From Meconema thalassinum (Eukaryota; Arthropoda; Insecta; Orthoptera; Tettigoniidae), in assembly GCA_946902985.2 (NCBI GenBank), contig OX336388.2, forward strand, positions 1,701,745,978 to 1,701,809,977: a DNA stretch of 64,000 nucleotides, read 5' to 3'. Shown here piece after piece: positions 1 through 11,228 of this stretch. Below the pieces are notes generated by a model. The model saw only the letters and a program-made list of their open reading frames with translations. It was not told where the DNA came from and did not search any database. Positions within the stretch are counted from its first letter, which is position 1, and each line of letters begins with the position of its first letter. The position numbers and the translations under genes were made by a program.

Positions 1-735
1 GAACACACTTTATGGTGGAAATCGTTACGACGTTCCTCATTGTTTGTTTGGGTCCTGTCCAGCTCCTGTCTACCATGGCGCTTGTTGCTTAGAGGTCTTC
101 TTCGACTTTGCTTCTCTTCTTCAGGTTTTCTTCCATCAGCTCTATGGAGGCCTCTGTTGCCGGGAGTAGTATCGCGTAATGAAGATCTTCCATCAGAAAG
201 GACTCCCTTGTCAGGATGTATACCTAACTTGATGGGGTGAATTTGGACACCCCAATTGGTCGCTTGAGGATACTAGCCTTCATGTTCTCCCATTCCTTAA
301 GGTCCTTCCTTTTAGGTGTATGCCATACGTTAAAATTGGGACAACGTTTTCTCTGAAGAGCTTCATTGCCACCTCTAGGGAGATTTGATGTACATGATTT
401 ATGCCAGCTATGACCCTTATTGGCAGTTATGGCCTTCTCTTTTGCGTGTATCCCAAAAGTGATCCCAGTTGTTTGGAGGGTAACTCCTAGGTATTTGTAA
501 GAGTTATCCACTGTTAGGTGTTCTCCTATAAGTATCATTGTTTCTACATTTTTCTTCTTACCTCCTTCTTCCTATTTATTTTTAGGTCGTTGTACTCTGC
601 CCATTTTGTTAATTGGTTGAAGCTATCGAAATCTCTTCTTGTAACGCGTCCATGGGTGGGGGTACCCATTGACAACTGAAATATCGGCTCTCCCCTGACC
701 TCTAGCTCGTTCTGATTGGTGTCCACCCTGGTAGC
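1..735 (-). pseudogene. Non-LTR retrotransposon reverse transcriptase fragment, decayed
   Basis: Minus-strand translation shows the C-terminal half of a LINE-type reverse transcriptase. Around 550-660 it reads RDFDSFNQLTKWAEYNDLKI, the usual segment after the YADD box. Around 450-510 it reads NSYKYLGVTLQTTG, the usual KYLGV motif. Around 60-230 a further piece (FLMEDLHYAILLP) resembles the region past the palm. These pieces lie in different frames and are separated by stops, so the copy is dead. The catalytic YADD box is absent; the copy is 5'-truncated near 735 and runs off the left window edge. The clade (Jockey, RTE or other) cannot be fixed by eye. Confidence 0.7.
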
Positions 736-771
736 TCATCTCACCTTTTCATCACAATATGAAAAAATCCT

Positions 772-1080
772 CGATGCGTCAGTGCTATAGTGTCCGACTC
801 ATGATCCCAAGATCGTGGTTTCGATTCCCAGCCAAGAGAGCGGATTTTTGAAGGGAGGCAAAAATCCACAATATTCTGAGTCGTAACATGCTAGTTCCTA
901 AACGATGTCTCGTATTAAATTTAGTCGTTTCAAGACAAAATATGTCACCAAGTAGAGTTTTGGGTTTTACTGCCAGATAGCATGTTAAACAGAGCTTCCA
1001 AATTGAAAATTAGATCGCCCCAATGGCTCCAACTCGAAAGATCTACGCTACTGTAACTGAAGCAATGCGATTATTTATTT
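772..1080 (+). repeat. tRNA-derived SINE, single copy in window
   Basis: A tRNA-like head begins near 774, with an A-box-like stretch (CAGTGCTATAGTGTCC) and a B-box-like GGTTTCGATTCCC near 822. The unrelated body that follows ends near a TTTA-type simple tail at 1070-1085. No acceptor stem is visible, so this is not a tRNA gene. Confidence 0.45.
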
Positions 1081-1089
1081 ATTTATTTG

Positions 1090-1543
1090 CTGAGATTACA
1101 CAACTTTCATCACTTTCGCAATTTATCCCTCTCTCTTTCATCTTCCACCAGTAATCCCTCATTCTTTGACTTGCTCGTGCTCGATCTTCTGCCCAGAATA
1201 CTCTGTTTCGTTTTCTCGTCCGACAGTTCCTTCAGTCCCGCAACTCTCCTTCTGAACATTTCTCAGTTTGAATCTTAATCCCGCACTTTTTCTGAATCCC
1301 GGTCGACTTCATCAACCATGGAGCTTAACTTGCATCTTCCTGCATTCGTGGAAGGTGAGAATCCTGTTGGCGATACTTTCTGGTCCAATCCTTTTAATAT
1401 GTGCATAGAAAATCAATCTCCTTTTCTTAATTTTAGTAGCGACATTTTCAAACCTTTCATACAATTCTCGGTTTGATGTTAAGTGAAACGTAAATTCACC
1501 TGTTGTTTTCTTGGGTCCAAATATGCTTCTAATTATTATTAGT
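1090..1543. other. Unrecognised sequence
   Basis: Pyrimidine-rich at its start (CTCTCTTTC runs). No convincing coding frame or repeat match within the window. Confidence 0.3.
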
Positions 1544-1829
1544 GCAGCTTCGTTGGCGTAGTCGGTAGTGGTCGCGGGTTCAAACCCAGCTGAGGTTGTC
1601 GGATTTTTATGAGCGTTAAAATCCTTCAGTATGCCTTCCTTTGGAGCGGAAGTAAAGCCGGCGGTCCCATGTCATAGATTTTTGGCACGAGAAATAACCT
1701 ACCCACTACATTTGGTGGTGTGTAGGATGTTTGGTTTATAATCGCTGTATCAGTTCCAATGTTCGCCGCTGGGTGTTGACAGTGGCATCTAGTAGCCAAA
1801 GTTGCAACTAGGTTACTTGAAATTGAACA
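1544..1829 (+). repeat. SINE family A, tRNA-headed
   Basis: The head carries TTGGCGTAGTCGG (A box) and GGGTTCAAACCC (B box). It is followed by the family-specific body (TCGGATTTTT, GCGTTAAAATCC, GTCCCATGTCAT) and ends with CTTGAAATTGAAC. The same family appears on the minus strand at 25900-26418 and 42190-42642, and truncated at 44784-45118. The body here has lost part of its middle. Confidence 0.7.
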
Positions 1830-1975
1830 TTCATTCATCTTCATTCATTTCATCTCTCATTAACTACTCTTGTGAGGTTGGTGTCAGGGAGGGCATCCGG
1901 CTGTAGAAACTATCAGCCACGTGGAATTCATCGCATCTCATCCCCGACCCCGTTGGAAACGGGATTAATAAGGTG
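1830..1975 (+). repeat. SINE family E, 3' fragment
   Basis: This stretch has the 3' part of the family seen at 40040-40330 (minus) and 30770-31085: CATTCAT runs, a GGGCATCCGGC box and CCCCGACCCCGTTGG. The tRNA head is missing and it abuts the family A copy. Confidence 0.6.
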
Positions 1976-2100
1976 TAGATTCTAGCTCAACGAGTAACAA
2001 CTTTTCTTACTCACCTCTTAGCAGCTCTGAGCCAGACAGTCAGACAATTGAGCTGGAGTTCCATGCATTAGGTACAGTCACGGATATTTATATCCAGTCC

Positions 2101-2645
2101 GAACATTTTCATCTCTTGTATCCTGTGAGCTATCCCGCCTACATCACTGAGCTCATGTGATGGTCAAACAGTGTTTCTGTTACTATGACCCTGTTATTAC
2201 AGGCCGGACGTTTGTTTTAGACGAGTGAAAAATCTTAATGGAAGCCTGGAGGAGAGTTACTACAGTACCTGTGCTGTTATCAGCTGCCCCAAGCGGTCCT
2301 ATGATTGACAGAGCTGTCTCACACTGCTGATGAAATACAGTCATTGGCAAATATAATGACGATCTGTTCGTAACTACGTAACGTGTACTTCCGCGTCACA
2401 CAATACTTCGACGTTGACTGTACTGTCTGCAAGTCGGTGTCGCCACTTGCTCAAGTCTGGAATTCCATTACATCAGATCGGTGGTGACAAATGTGAAGCG
2501 ATAGGGTGAGAGAGTGACTGTGTACAGGATCACCCGCAGGCTCCAAGGTCAAGGGCAATCGTCTAAAACAAACGTCCGGCCTGTATCCACGAGTTCAGTA
2601 ATGTAGGCGGGATAGCTCACAGGATACACGAGAAGAATATGCGAG
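2101..2645. mobile_element. Foldback / MITE-like element with long inverted repeats
   Basis: The ends are reverse complements of each other. Positions 2198-2223 match 2560-2585 exactly over 26 nt, and 2112-2154 match 2591-2633 with few mismatches. Similarity decays outward to about 2101 and 2645. The left arm has about 43 nt extra between its two blocks. The interior (2224-2559) shows no coding frame. No clear target duplication was found, so the superfamily is unknown. Confidence 0.65.
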
Positions 2646-2671
2646 GATAAACTAACAATATGGTAAAAATA

Positions 2672-2995
2672 TATGAAAATTCACAGCCTGCTTCCAGTCG
2701 ACCGACCGGGTCAGGGAATGGAATGAATGATGTCCCCATCTAGCGTGGATATGAACTGTGCCGGCTGCCGAAGCCTGTCGCATTCCCCTGGGGCAATGAT
2801 AAAATGAATGACGAATGAAATGATAGTGGCGAGTGTTGCTGGAATGAAATTCTGACAGGGAAATCCGGAGTACCCGGAGAAATACCTGTCTACCTCCGCT
2901 TTGTCCAGCACAAATCTCACATGGAGTGAGCGGGATTTGAACCACGGACCCAGCGGCGAAAGGCCGGCATGCTGCCGCCTAAGCCACGTAGGCTC
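2672..2995 (-). repeat. SINE family B, near full length
   Basis: On the minus strand the head reads GTGGCTTAGGCGGCAGCATG with a B box GTGGTTCAAATCCC. The body includes CCGGGTACTCCGG and ends in CAGCCTGTGAATTTTCAT. A second copy lies at 11541-11869. About 320 nt of unrecognised sequence follow up to 3319. Confidence 0.75.
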
Positions 2996-3319
2996 TAACA
3001 GTATGGCATCGTTGCCAAATTAATCTGTCGGAAATGGCAAATATATTAAAGGCCAGTAAAAGTCATTTGTTTCCGTCGTGATTTGTTTCTAATGCCATTC
3101 ACGGAACTTAATAGGCAGAACGTATGCATTGTAATTGTTGCTACAACTGGAAGTGAGGGAGCCCAGACCGGATACAAACACCGTCTCTTTACTTGTCCGG
3201 ACGTGAAAACTTTGAATCTTTGTAGCCATTTTTCAGTGTTGTCTTATTAACAATAATTGTTGACCGACTGAAAGTTACCATTCAACTGAAGTTGAAGTTG
3301 AAGTTCAAGGTGGTCTGTT

Positions 3320-3702
3320 TTGTTGTTGTTGTTGCTGCTGTTTATTTTAGGGGCTGCGACATCGTGGTCATATTGCTCCGTGTATTTCAATTTTGTCTGG
3401 TAACTTATGTTATTGTGATGGCAGTACTAGTAAATTGTTATTTGTAAATTGGGGGTAGGATTGAGAAGGAGGTGGCCGAGGCCTTAAGTTAGGAACCATC
3501 CCAGCATTTGCCTGGCGTAGAAGTGGGATGACTGAGGTAGGAATCGAACCTTCTCTTCTCTTCTCAATTTTTCCCCACGAGGCTGAGTGTAACCCCATTC
3601 CTGCCCTCACTTCAGAATTAACATTTATTGGCAGAGCTGGGTATCGAACCTGGCCCTCCAAGGGGGCGGGCCAAGAACGGTAGCCGCCACACCACGAGGT
3701 GA
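3320..3702 (-). repeat. SINE family C with CAA-type tail
   Basis: Minus-strand tRNA head (GTGGCGGCTACCGTTCTTGG, B-box-like GGTTCGATACCC) followed by the family body. The 3' end reads GTCGCAGCCCCTAAAATAA and then CAACAACAA (TTGTTGTTG on the plus strand at 3321-3340). Other copies: 10238-10362, 41294-41725, 47410-47717, 61257-61668. Confidence 0.75.
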
Positions 3703-4224
3703 TCGACGCTCGATCTCGGTGGGCGGTGATTGAGCACACTGTCCTATACTGGTCGATGATTTAGTCTACATTAAGTCCTTACCCTTTGTCATACGTTTCA
3801 TTAGGAAGAGCCTACCATTCATTCTAATATTTTTTTTGTTAAATTTGCACTCGTCTTCCGTCAATTCATATTGTATGTCTGCGCTGCAGAATAACTTGAA
3901 TGCCCCTGGTGGGTCCTGGGGCTACGCCGCGGGCTGGTTATATCCGGAGCCGTCATTAACTCTGGGATGAGCTACCGTGCTCCTTCCTATTTATATCCAG
4001 CACAATTCAAACTCCATCCTCGTCAGACAGATTCGTTAAAGAAGATGTCATATCGATTATTTCAGATAGAGTTTAACAACTCTATATTCCCACATTATTC
4101 TTGTAAAAGAGACATAGGCCTACGCCTATCAATACTAGAATGAAACATATATCAGAAAATATGCATATTTCGACACTCATTGGAGCCATCACCTCATTGG
4201 AGCATAAGTTTGACGAAATAAAAT
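3703..4224. other. Unrecognised sequence
   Basis: No supported gene or repeat; short open frames only. Confidence 0.3.
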
Positions 4225-4605
4225 ACAAGAAAATAATATCGTATGGCCTCGGATTCTGGGTGCCAGCTTTGATATTTGATGCCCAGAGGGCAGCTTGCTT
4301 GTCGAATTTTGAGGTTCCTTGGAGCGCTATGAAAGTCAAGGAGGTTAGATATCTAAGCTCCTTGAACACTATAGCACTTTCTAGTAGAGAAAGGAGGAAT
4401 TTTGTTGGCGGAAAATCCAGTTTTTAATTTTGCCATTATGAACACGGCCTACTGAATTCAAATGGATTCTTTAACATGCCAACATCGTATGACATGCATG
4501 CCGTGATTTTTGTCGACTTTCAAAACTCACTTACCACGGCCAGGAGCGAACCTGCGAGCTTGGGATTGGTAGTCCGACACGATAACCAGTCATCCATAAA
4601 ATAAA
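4225..4605 (-). repeat. SINE-like family F
   Basis: On the minus strand a tRNA-like head lies near 4600 (ACTGGTTATCGTGTCGGACT, then a B-box-like CGCAGGTTCGCTCC). The body runs leftward through GTTGGCATGTTAAAGAATCC to a segment around 4250. Both strands are open over about 290 nt here, which is incidental. Confidence 0.5.
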
Positions 4606-4674
4606 CTTAAATATCTTGTAACATGATCTTACACTCAGTATGGCCATTGGCTGCAATACAATTTATTATTATAT

Positions 4675-6797
4675 TATAATCTCTACTTAGTATAAAACGA
4701 AGTCCCCGATTCTTGGATGTTACGGGTAAACTCGAGAACCACTGGATGGATTTTGATGCGGTTACCACCATTCTGTAAAGGATATCTCGAGGATGATTTC
4801 TGTAGAATATAATTTATATTCAAAGGAAGCCGAGCAGTAACGATTTCAGTGGAAAAGTCGAAAAGAAAACTGGCGTCCGAGCGCTTTGTAAGCCTACGCT
4901 GGGCAAACCGTTAAAAATATCTAAATACTATGAGTGTAAGAATTGTTCAGCATGAAAAGTTCTACCAAAAAAAGTCCACGAGAGCATATGTCTATCTTCA
5001 ATACTTCGCCCAATGTAAGTGTTTTTACGTTTAAATTTCTTCCAACCATGTCCATTCAACTACTGAGGCGACAGTTTACGAGCTATCTAAGGGCGAGTCT
5101 ATCATCCCTGTTACAACCTAACTAGCGGATGAACCTAATGCCCCAGATACAGCCAGCAGCAAACCGTTGAGTCGTGTTGAGTTAAGACTTCTGAGAAGGG
5201 TGGTTGTGTTTGGAGTTTCCCTGGAAGTGCAACTCGTGTTTTCTTCATTTCTCATGTGAAACACAATCAAGTTAAGAATGAACGGAAGGGGGATTTGAGT
5301 TTCACTCACCTCGCCATTTCCTGGAAGTGCAACCCTCATTTCGCCTGTGAACTTTTCGTTCCGCAAAATTCACAGTCAATTTAAGATTGGACGGAAGGGG
5401 GATTATATTATATTCAAATATACTAATTGGCATATGATTTCTACTTAGTGTAACACAAAGTCCCCGATTCTTGGATGTCACGGGTAATCTAGAGAACCAC
5501 TGAATGGATTTTGATGCAGTTTCACCATTCTGTAAAGGATATCTCGAGGAAGGTTTCTGTAGAAAATAATTTATTTATGACCAAAGGAAGTCAAGCACTA
5601 ACGATTTCAGTGAAAAGGTCGAAAAAAAACTGGCGTCCGTGCGCTTTTTAAGCTTACGCTGGGCAAACCGTTAAAAATATCTATATACTAGTATATGAGT
5701 GTAAGAATTGTTCAGCTTGAAAAGTTCTACAAAAAAGCCCGGGAGAGCATATCTCTATCTTCAATACATCGCCTACTATAAGTGTTTTTACGTTTTCGTT
5801 TCTTCCAACAATCTCCATTCAGTTACTGAGGCGACGTTTACGAGCTAGCTAGGGGCGAGTCTATCACCCCAGTTACAGCTTACCTAGCGGACAGGCTTAT
5901 TGCCTCAGATACAGCCAGCAGCAAACTGTCGAGTCGTGTTGAGTTAAAAACCTTTAGAGAAGAGTTGTTGTGTTTGGCGTTTCCCTACAAGTGCAACTCG
6001 GCTTTTCTTCATTTCGCCTGTGAACTTTTCGTCCCGCAAAATTCACAGTCAAGTTAAGATTGGACGGAAGGGGGATTTGTGTTTCAGGCACCTCGCCATT
6101 CTTAAATTACTTCTGACAAGAATTTGTTGCACATGCATCTCCATGATAATATAATTAATAGTCCAGTCTGTGATTTAACCCATCATGCCGAGACGTAAAA
6201 CGGATATTGGTAGTTGTTCATTGACATTGGAAAAAAAAAGCGCTCATCACGTAATGCATTCATAACTGTTCCCGAGCGAAGCCGGGTCGGGTTGCTAGTT
6301 TGAGTATAAAACCAATTCCCTGATTCTTGGATGTAACGTGTAATCTCGAGAACCACTGGATGGATTTTGATGCAGTTTTCACCATTCGGTAAAGAATTTC
6401 TCGAGGAAGGTTTCTGTAGAAAAACATTCATTTAAGACCAAAGGAAGATGAGCAGTAACGATTTCAGTGAATCGAGTCTGTGCGTCTTTTAAGCTTACGC
6501 TGGATAAACTTTAATAATATCTATATACTATGAGTGTAAGAATTGTTCAGCATGAAATGTTCTACAAAAACGTCCGAGACAGCATATCTCTAGCTTCAAT
6601 ACATCGCCCACTATAAGTGTCTTTAAGTTTTCATTTCTTTCAACAATCCCCATTCAGTGGAAATTTTAACTACTATCTTCGGAGCGAGTTTACGAACTAG
6701 CGAGCCGATCTAGCTTAAACCCCAGCTTCGGCCAGCATCAAACTGTCGAGTCGTGTCGAGTTAAGACTTCAGAGAAGAGTATATTTAATCTATACTA
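4675..6797 (-). repeat. Non-coding element with about 800-bp tandem units
   Basis: Three units begin near 4680, 5435 and 6300; the last is short. Each opens on the plus strand with a segment reading AAGTCCCCGATTCTTGGATG, then GAACCACTGGATGGATTTTG and TTTCTGTAGAA. Read on the minus strand, a head starts near 6299 with ACTAGCAACCCGACCCGG and TTCGCTCGGG, so I orient the element to the minus strand. No unit has a long coding frame. The superfamily is unknown. Confidence 0.6.
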
Positions 6798-7550
6798 ATA
6801 TAATAAAGCTGAAGAGTTTTCTTGTTTGTTTGTTTAAACGTGCTAATCTCAGGTACTACCAGTCGAATTAAAAAAAAAAAAAAATGATAGCCAGATTCAA
6901 GAGGAATAGTTTAGGCTATGTAGCTTTAGGTCACACCTCTCAGGTAACCTTAAAGATTGATTTTTGTTCAGTAAGTCGAAAGAACAAGCGCTCCGGAACA
7001 GCTTTATCCACTTGCGCTGGCGATATGGTTAGTGATACGTACACCGTTTCACCGATCTGGACCAAAATTTGTATACTTACCCTTTGGAACCCTACGGGTA
7101 ACACTGTCCACTTTAAATTTCGGACAGACCACTCCATTCCCTGCATTTAGGCCCTTTGGCACAAAGCTACACCGTTTCACAGATCTGAACCAAATTTTAC
7201 ATACTTAACCTTTGGAACCCGACGAGTAACGCCGTCTGCTTGAAATTTCGGACATACCACTACTCCCTACATTTAGGCCCTTTGGCACAAATCTACACCG
7301 TTTCACTGATCTGAACCAAATTTTACATACTTAACCTTTGGAACCCGACGAGTAACACCGTCTGCTTGAAATTTCGGACAGACCACTCCATTCCCTGCAT
7401 TTAGACCTCTTATCACAAATCCCTTATCCTCCTAATTGCACCAAATTTTACATACACTTTGAAACCCTGCTGGAAACATTGTCCACTTGATATTTTGGTC
7501 AACGCTCTCCATTCCCTACATTTAGAATAACAGACAAAATGGACTTGAAA
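6798..7550 (-). repeat. Non-coding element with about 127-bp tandem units
   Basis: Units start with ACACCGTTTCAC at 7041, 7169 and 7295, and a degenerate fourth starts near 7423. Each contains GAACCAAATTTTACATACTT and AATTTCGGACAGACC. The left end (6798-6870) carries GTTTGTTTGTTTAAACGTGC and a TACTACCAGTCGAATT core, followed by a poly-A run at 6870-6884. Confidence 0.65.
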
Positions 7551-8164
7551 ACGACGTATTAAGGCCCTAGAACCATTCATGTCCGTAGTAGTGTAACTGT
7601 AAGAGTATTTTAATAAGTCTATTGTTGACTGGCAATTCGGGCTGCATCACGTCGCCCCTACCAGTGTTCTGGTGCAGAATTTCGAAAATAGTTAAATCTT
7701 GCGCTGCTTATAAATTGCAGTCACGGGGAGTAATTAGTGCAAAGAGATTTCTTAGGCTCCTTAAAACAGTTATCATCATGAAAATATTATCCCTCTGTAT
7801 AAGTGCAATGGTGTTGGTGCAGTACATTGAGGTTATCAGCTGCAATAAGCGTTGGTGCTTTCAAATTTACCGTAATTTATTCCGAAACTTATCGTTGAGT
7901 GCTATGTGGCGATACATGATACTATTGCTACCTCAGGAGCTCGGAACAGCCAAAGTTTTCCAAAGTGTTCTGATTATTTTCCTTCGGTGCTATGCGACAA
8001 AAGACGACACTATTGGATTCTACATTTCTAACAGCCAATGAGATATAGGCCCTAGGCAGTGTCTTTTATTTCACTTACTCCTCTTTCTAATCATTTTTTT
8101 TAAATTCGTTTGTAAATTACATGTGTCAGTGCTGTAGTTAGTAAATACCCGTTTCCCTATTCAT
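7551..8164. other. Unrecognised sequence with a 420-nt open frame
   Basis: A frame from 7622 to 8041 is open; its first internal ATG is at 7778 and opens a hydrophobic N-terminus. No known family was recognised, no promoter or splice structure was identified, and repeats surround it. Chance is the likeliest explanation. Confidence 0.25.
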
Positions 8165-9058
8165 TATTATCATTACGGCAGCACTAAAAGCCACAAACGA
8201 AAACTAAATAATGGTCTACCACAGGGATCTGTTTTAGCCCCATTGCTCTTCAATTTATACATTCATGATTTACCAGTCACAACATCAACTAAGTTCATTT
8301 ATGCTGATGACATCACTCTTGTAGCACAGAGTAATAACTTTGAAGATGGTGAACAAATTCTTACAGAGGATCTCAAGAAGATGTCAACTTTCTTTAAGAC
8401 CTGGAGATTGATCCCCAGCACTTCAAAAAATGAAGTCTCTTGTTTCCATCTATCGAATCGTGCTGCAAACTACAATCCAAGAGTTTCGTTCAACGAACGA
8501 AATCTGAGGTACAATCCTTTACTAAAATATCTTGGAGTCACTTTAGATAGATCCCTGAGCTACAAAGAACACATCACTAAGCTTTCCCACGAAGTCGCTG
8601 CAAGAAACAACATATTTATTGCATAAGCTCAGTGGTACATCCTGGGGAGCCTCTGCTGACTGTCTACGCTTATCTGCCATCAGCCTTGTCTACTCGGCTG
8701 CTGAGTACTGTGCACCTGTCTGGTTGGAAAGCGTACATGTAAAGAAGGTAGACACAAAATTGAATGATACAATGCGTTGCATTACTGGTTCCATCAAATC
8801 AACTCCATGTCACTGGTTACCCATGCTAAGTCACATCCCTCCACCACACTTAAGGAGGAAGCAAGCTCTACTAAGGGAAGCTAAGAAAATCTTTGCATCA
8901 CCCTCTTTGTCATTGCACCCAGAATTCTGCCATCCATCACAGCAACGACTGAAATCTAGAAGACCAGTAAGTGTCACTGCGGGGCAACTCATTGCTGCTG
9001 GATGAATCTTAAATTTTAAGAAAAGTAGGTTCTTTAGTTCGTCACGGAACTACTTGTT
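8165..9058 (+). pseudogene. 5'-truncated LINE reverse transcriptase (Jockey/CR1-like)
   Basis: Translation starts inside the RT domain with LNNGLPQGSVLAPLLFNLYI (8190-8265), the classical motif upstream of the active site. It continues through FIYADDITLVAQ with the YADD catalytic box (about 8297-8330) and KYLGVTLDRSLSYKEH (about 8527-8575). The frame then breaks at 8610-8626 and resumes one frame over at 8619, continuing to the stop at 9003-9005 with the RT thumb and C-terminal region (SLVYSAAEYCAPVW). It lacks everything upstream of the RT fingers, including the endonuclease and ORF1, as in a 5'-truncated insertion. A 55-nt tail (9004-9058) follows the stop and recurs elsewhere in non-coding repeats. 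Confidence 0.8.
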
Positions 9059-9063
9059 TAAGT

Positions 9064-9284
9064 TGACTAGCAGAGGTATCCGGCTTCACCCGGTGGAAAT
9101 ATGAAGATATGTGTATTATATTCAGCTTTATTCTAAGCAAAACTCAAACAGACTTCCGTACAAAATGATAAATTGAACTTATTAACATGTTATATGTTCT
9201 TGTGTGTGTATAATCGCGAAGGCCGAGAATAAATATGGTTTTTAAACTACCAACGATTCTTACACAATCTCATTCCTGTCAGGA
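9064..9284 (+). repeat. Head fragment of a hairpin-headed non-coding element
   Basis: Begins GACTAGCAGAGGTATCCGG, where CCGG-CTTCAC-CCGG can pair. This matches the head style at 47868, 48153 and 50630. The remainder is unrecognised. Confidence 0.35.
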
Positions 9285-9722
9285 GGCCACACATAATTAT
9301 TATTATATACTATAGAAGTTACATGCATTTAGAAATTGCACCTATCGGCAAGCTTAGAATCATGTTGGTGACACTGGCATGTATGGACTTCTGAAAATTA
9401 ATCTGGAATGTTATTCTTTATATGAGTGCCAATTTTGGAATAGTTAGCATGCATAACTTCTGAGATATCCAACATAGAGCTCAAATTGCGATTTTTCATC
9501 AGTTGGTAGCACTGACGTCAATTTCAAATATGGCCGTAAGATATTTTGGTATAGATCTTTACTCTTACCAAGTTTGGTTTCGATAGCTGGAGCCGTTTAG
9601 GAGTTGATAGGACACACACATACACACAGACAGATGGACAGACAGACAGGCACACATTTTCCCGGATCGATCTTATAAGTCTACTTTTTCCTCATTTTTG
9701 CAAAATGAGAAAAGTAGGCTAA
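9285..9722 (-). repeat. Repeat family K, partial copy
   Basis: Read on the minus strand from 9722: AGCCTACTTTTCTC, AAAGTAGACTTAT, a TGTCTG run, then CTCCTAAACGGCTCCAGC and about 300 nt resembling the copies at 54988 and 58037 (CCATATTTGAAAT, AGTGCTACCAACTG, TGTTGGATATCT). Non-coding; truncated near 9285. Confidence 0.7.
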
Positions 9723-10200
9723 AAATTCTCACGGCCTCCAACTTAGTTTACTGCTTGTCTCGGGTTTAACAGTCAAATCATGAAAGTTGTTTTACAGTTC
9801 TCTGTCATGATCCAATATTTCAGGCTTATAAGTTATAGGTCCCTAGAAGTATAAATTGTATTTTGAAAATTCGCGCGGTTCCCACATTGGCTTCGTCTTG
9901 ACAAGGTTTTGAAAGTCATATATGTGAATTGTTTTATAGTCCTCTACCATGGTGCAAAATTTCAAGCTGATAGCTCCGAGATGTTGATTACCGGTGCAAT
10001 AATACACACAGCCACTATGTTGGATCGGTATCGCTGAGGAAATTATAAGGCTCGGCTGAGGTTTTCGGATATGAACTAAGTTACTACCAAATTTCATTAA
10101 CATCGGTTGAGTTGGTCAAAGTTATTGGGACACACATACAAGCACACACGTTCCGACCAAAGTCTATCTTAACTGTTCATCCATAGTATACCATAGCTAG
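9723..10200. repeat. Non-coding element carrying the shared core
   Basis: Contains TACCAAATTTCATTAACATC at 10085-10105, followed by GGTTGAGTTGG and then ACACACATACAAGCACACAC. This is the shared core plus simple-sequence tail described in the findings. It ends near CATAGCTAG at 10191-10200. Confidence 0.45.
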
Positions 10201-10237
10201 CGGCAGTTTTATACGTCGTTGAGATTGTTTGTTTGCT

Positions 10238-10362
10238 TCCTTAGTTTAGGGGCTGCGATAACGTGGTCATGTAGTCCCGTGTACTTTGGGTGTGTGTAGA
10301 ATCTGTCAGATAAGGGGTGTTAATTGTGATGGCTGTATTAGTGTGTTATCTGTAATTCAGGT
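10238..10362 (-). repeat. SINE family C, 3' fragment
   Basis: Matches the 3' part of the copy at 41294-41725: TTTAGGGGCTGCGA, CGTGGTCAT, GTGATGGCTGTATTAG. The tRNA head is absent. Confidence 0.6.
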
Positions 10363-10377
10363 AAGGACTGTATACGA

Positions 10378-10490
10378 TCAATTTCAACTAGTTCCTACTT
10401 TTGCTACCAAATGCTACAGTCAACGACACCTAGCTGTGCACTTGGCTACTATAAGGCATCCAAAGTTTAGAATGAAGCACTGGCTAGATA
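10378..10490 (+). repeat. SINE family A body fragment
   Basis: Resembles the SINE A body in the same orientation as 42340-42410 (CAATTTCAA, CTAGTTCC, GCTACCAAATG, ACACCTAG). The end (AAAGTTTAGAATGAAGCA) is the reverse complement of 25950-25970 beside the LTR array. Confidence 0.4.
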
Positions 10491-10499
10491 GGGATATTC

Positions 10500-11228
10500 T
10501 TCTCTCTTTCTGTGGCACGCGAGACATGTATGACGCTGTCATTTTCTAACACTCCACTGTTGCCATATCATTCAAAAAAATTCTTTGTCGAAAAAACAGC
10601 ATATTCGGATAAAACTATGTTTTGCCGATCTTTTTTGTCCTATATTAGAACTACGTAAACTTGATAGAAATGCTAGAAAAATTATATATCCATATTTTAA
10701 AAAAACTATAAACTGAGTCCCCTTTTTAGTAAAATCGATCTTTTATCATGTTGCATTGACTTTGTGATGCCTATTTTTCACACACATGTAGCTAAATGTG
10801 CCGTCTTGATGATGGATTATTGAAATATTTCATACTGGCAATATTACAATTTTCATGTAGGTAAAACTTCTGAATATCTCTCATAACCGCATAGCTGCAT
10901 TGAAAAAGTTCGTATGCTGCCAACTTTTCTATTTTTAAAGATAACCATGTCATGTCAGTTAGAGAGTTGTAGAAGAATGTTGGAAGAAGTTTTCTACCTG
11001 CTTACCCAGAGTGTAGTTTTAATTGTTTACACAGGCCGGCCTGTTCATTGACCGCGGATGATAAAAATGAGGTTTCGAAGGACAGCGGGGTGCAGCATGC
11101 TACTCAGAGCTTTATTACTGTGGCCTTCGAGCTTGAATTTTAGTAGTTCGGCTGTCTCTATCTTGAGTGTGTGTGCAGCAGTTCTGATAGATTGAACGTG
11201 TTGTGTTTTACGTATTTCACATACAACA
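10500..11228. other. Unrecognised AT-rich sequence
   Basis: No supported gene in 10500-11040. The stretch 11040-11228 is less AT-rich and ends in a good translation-start context (CAACAATGG) at 11225-11233, so it could be the 5' leader of the next feature. Confidence 0.3.

Noticed and set aside
7622..8041. 139-codon frame; from the ATG at 7778 it looks like a signal peptide
   Set aside because: No recognised family, no supporting gene structure, and in a repeat-rich setting; probably chance.
10286..10549. 87-codon frame with several cysteines
   Set aside because: Overlaps SINE C and SINE A fragments; incidental.
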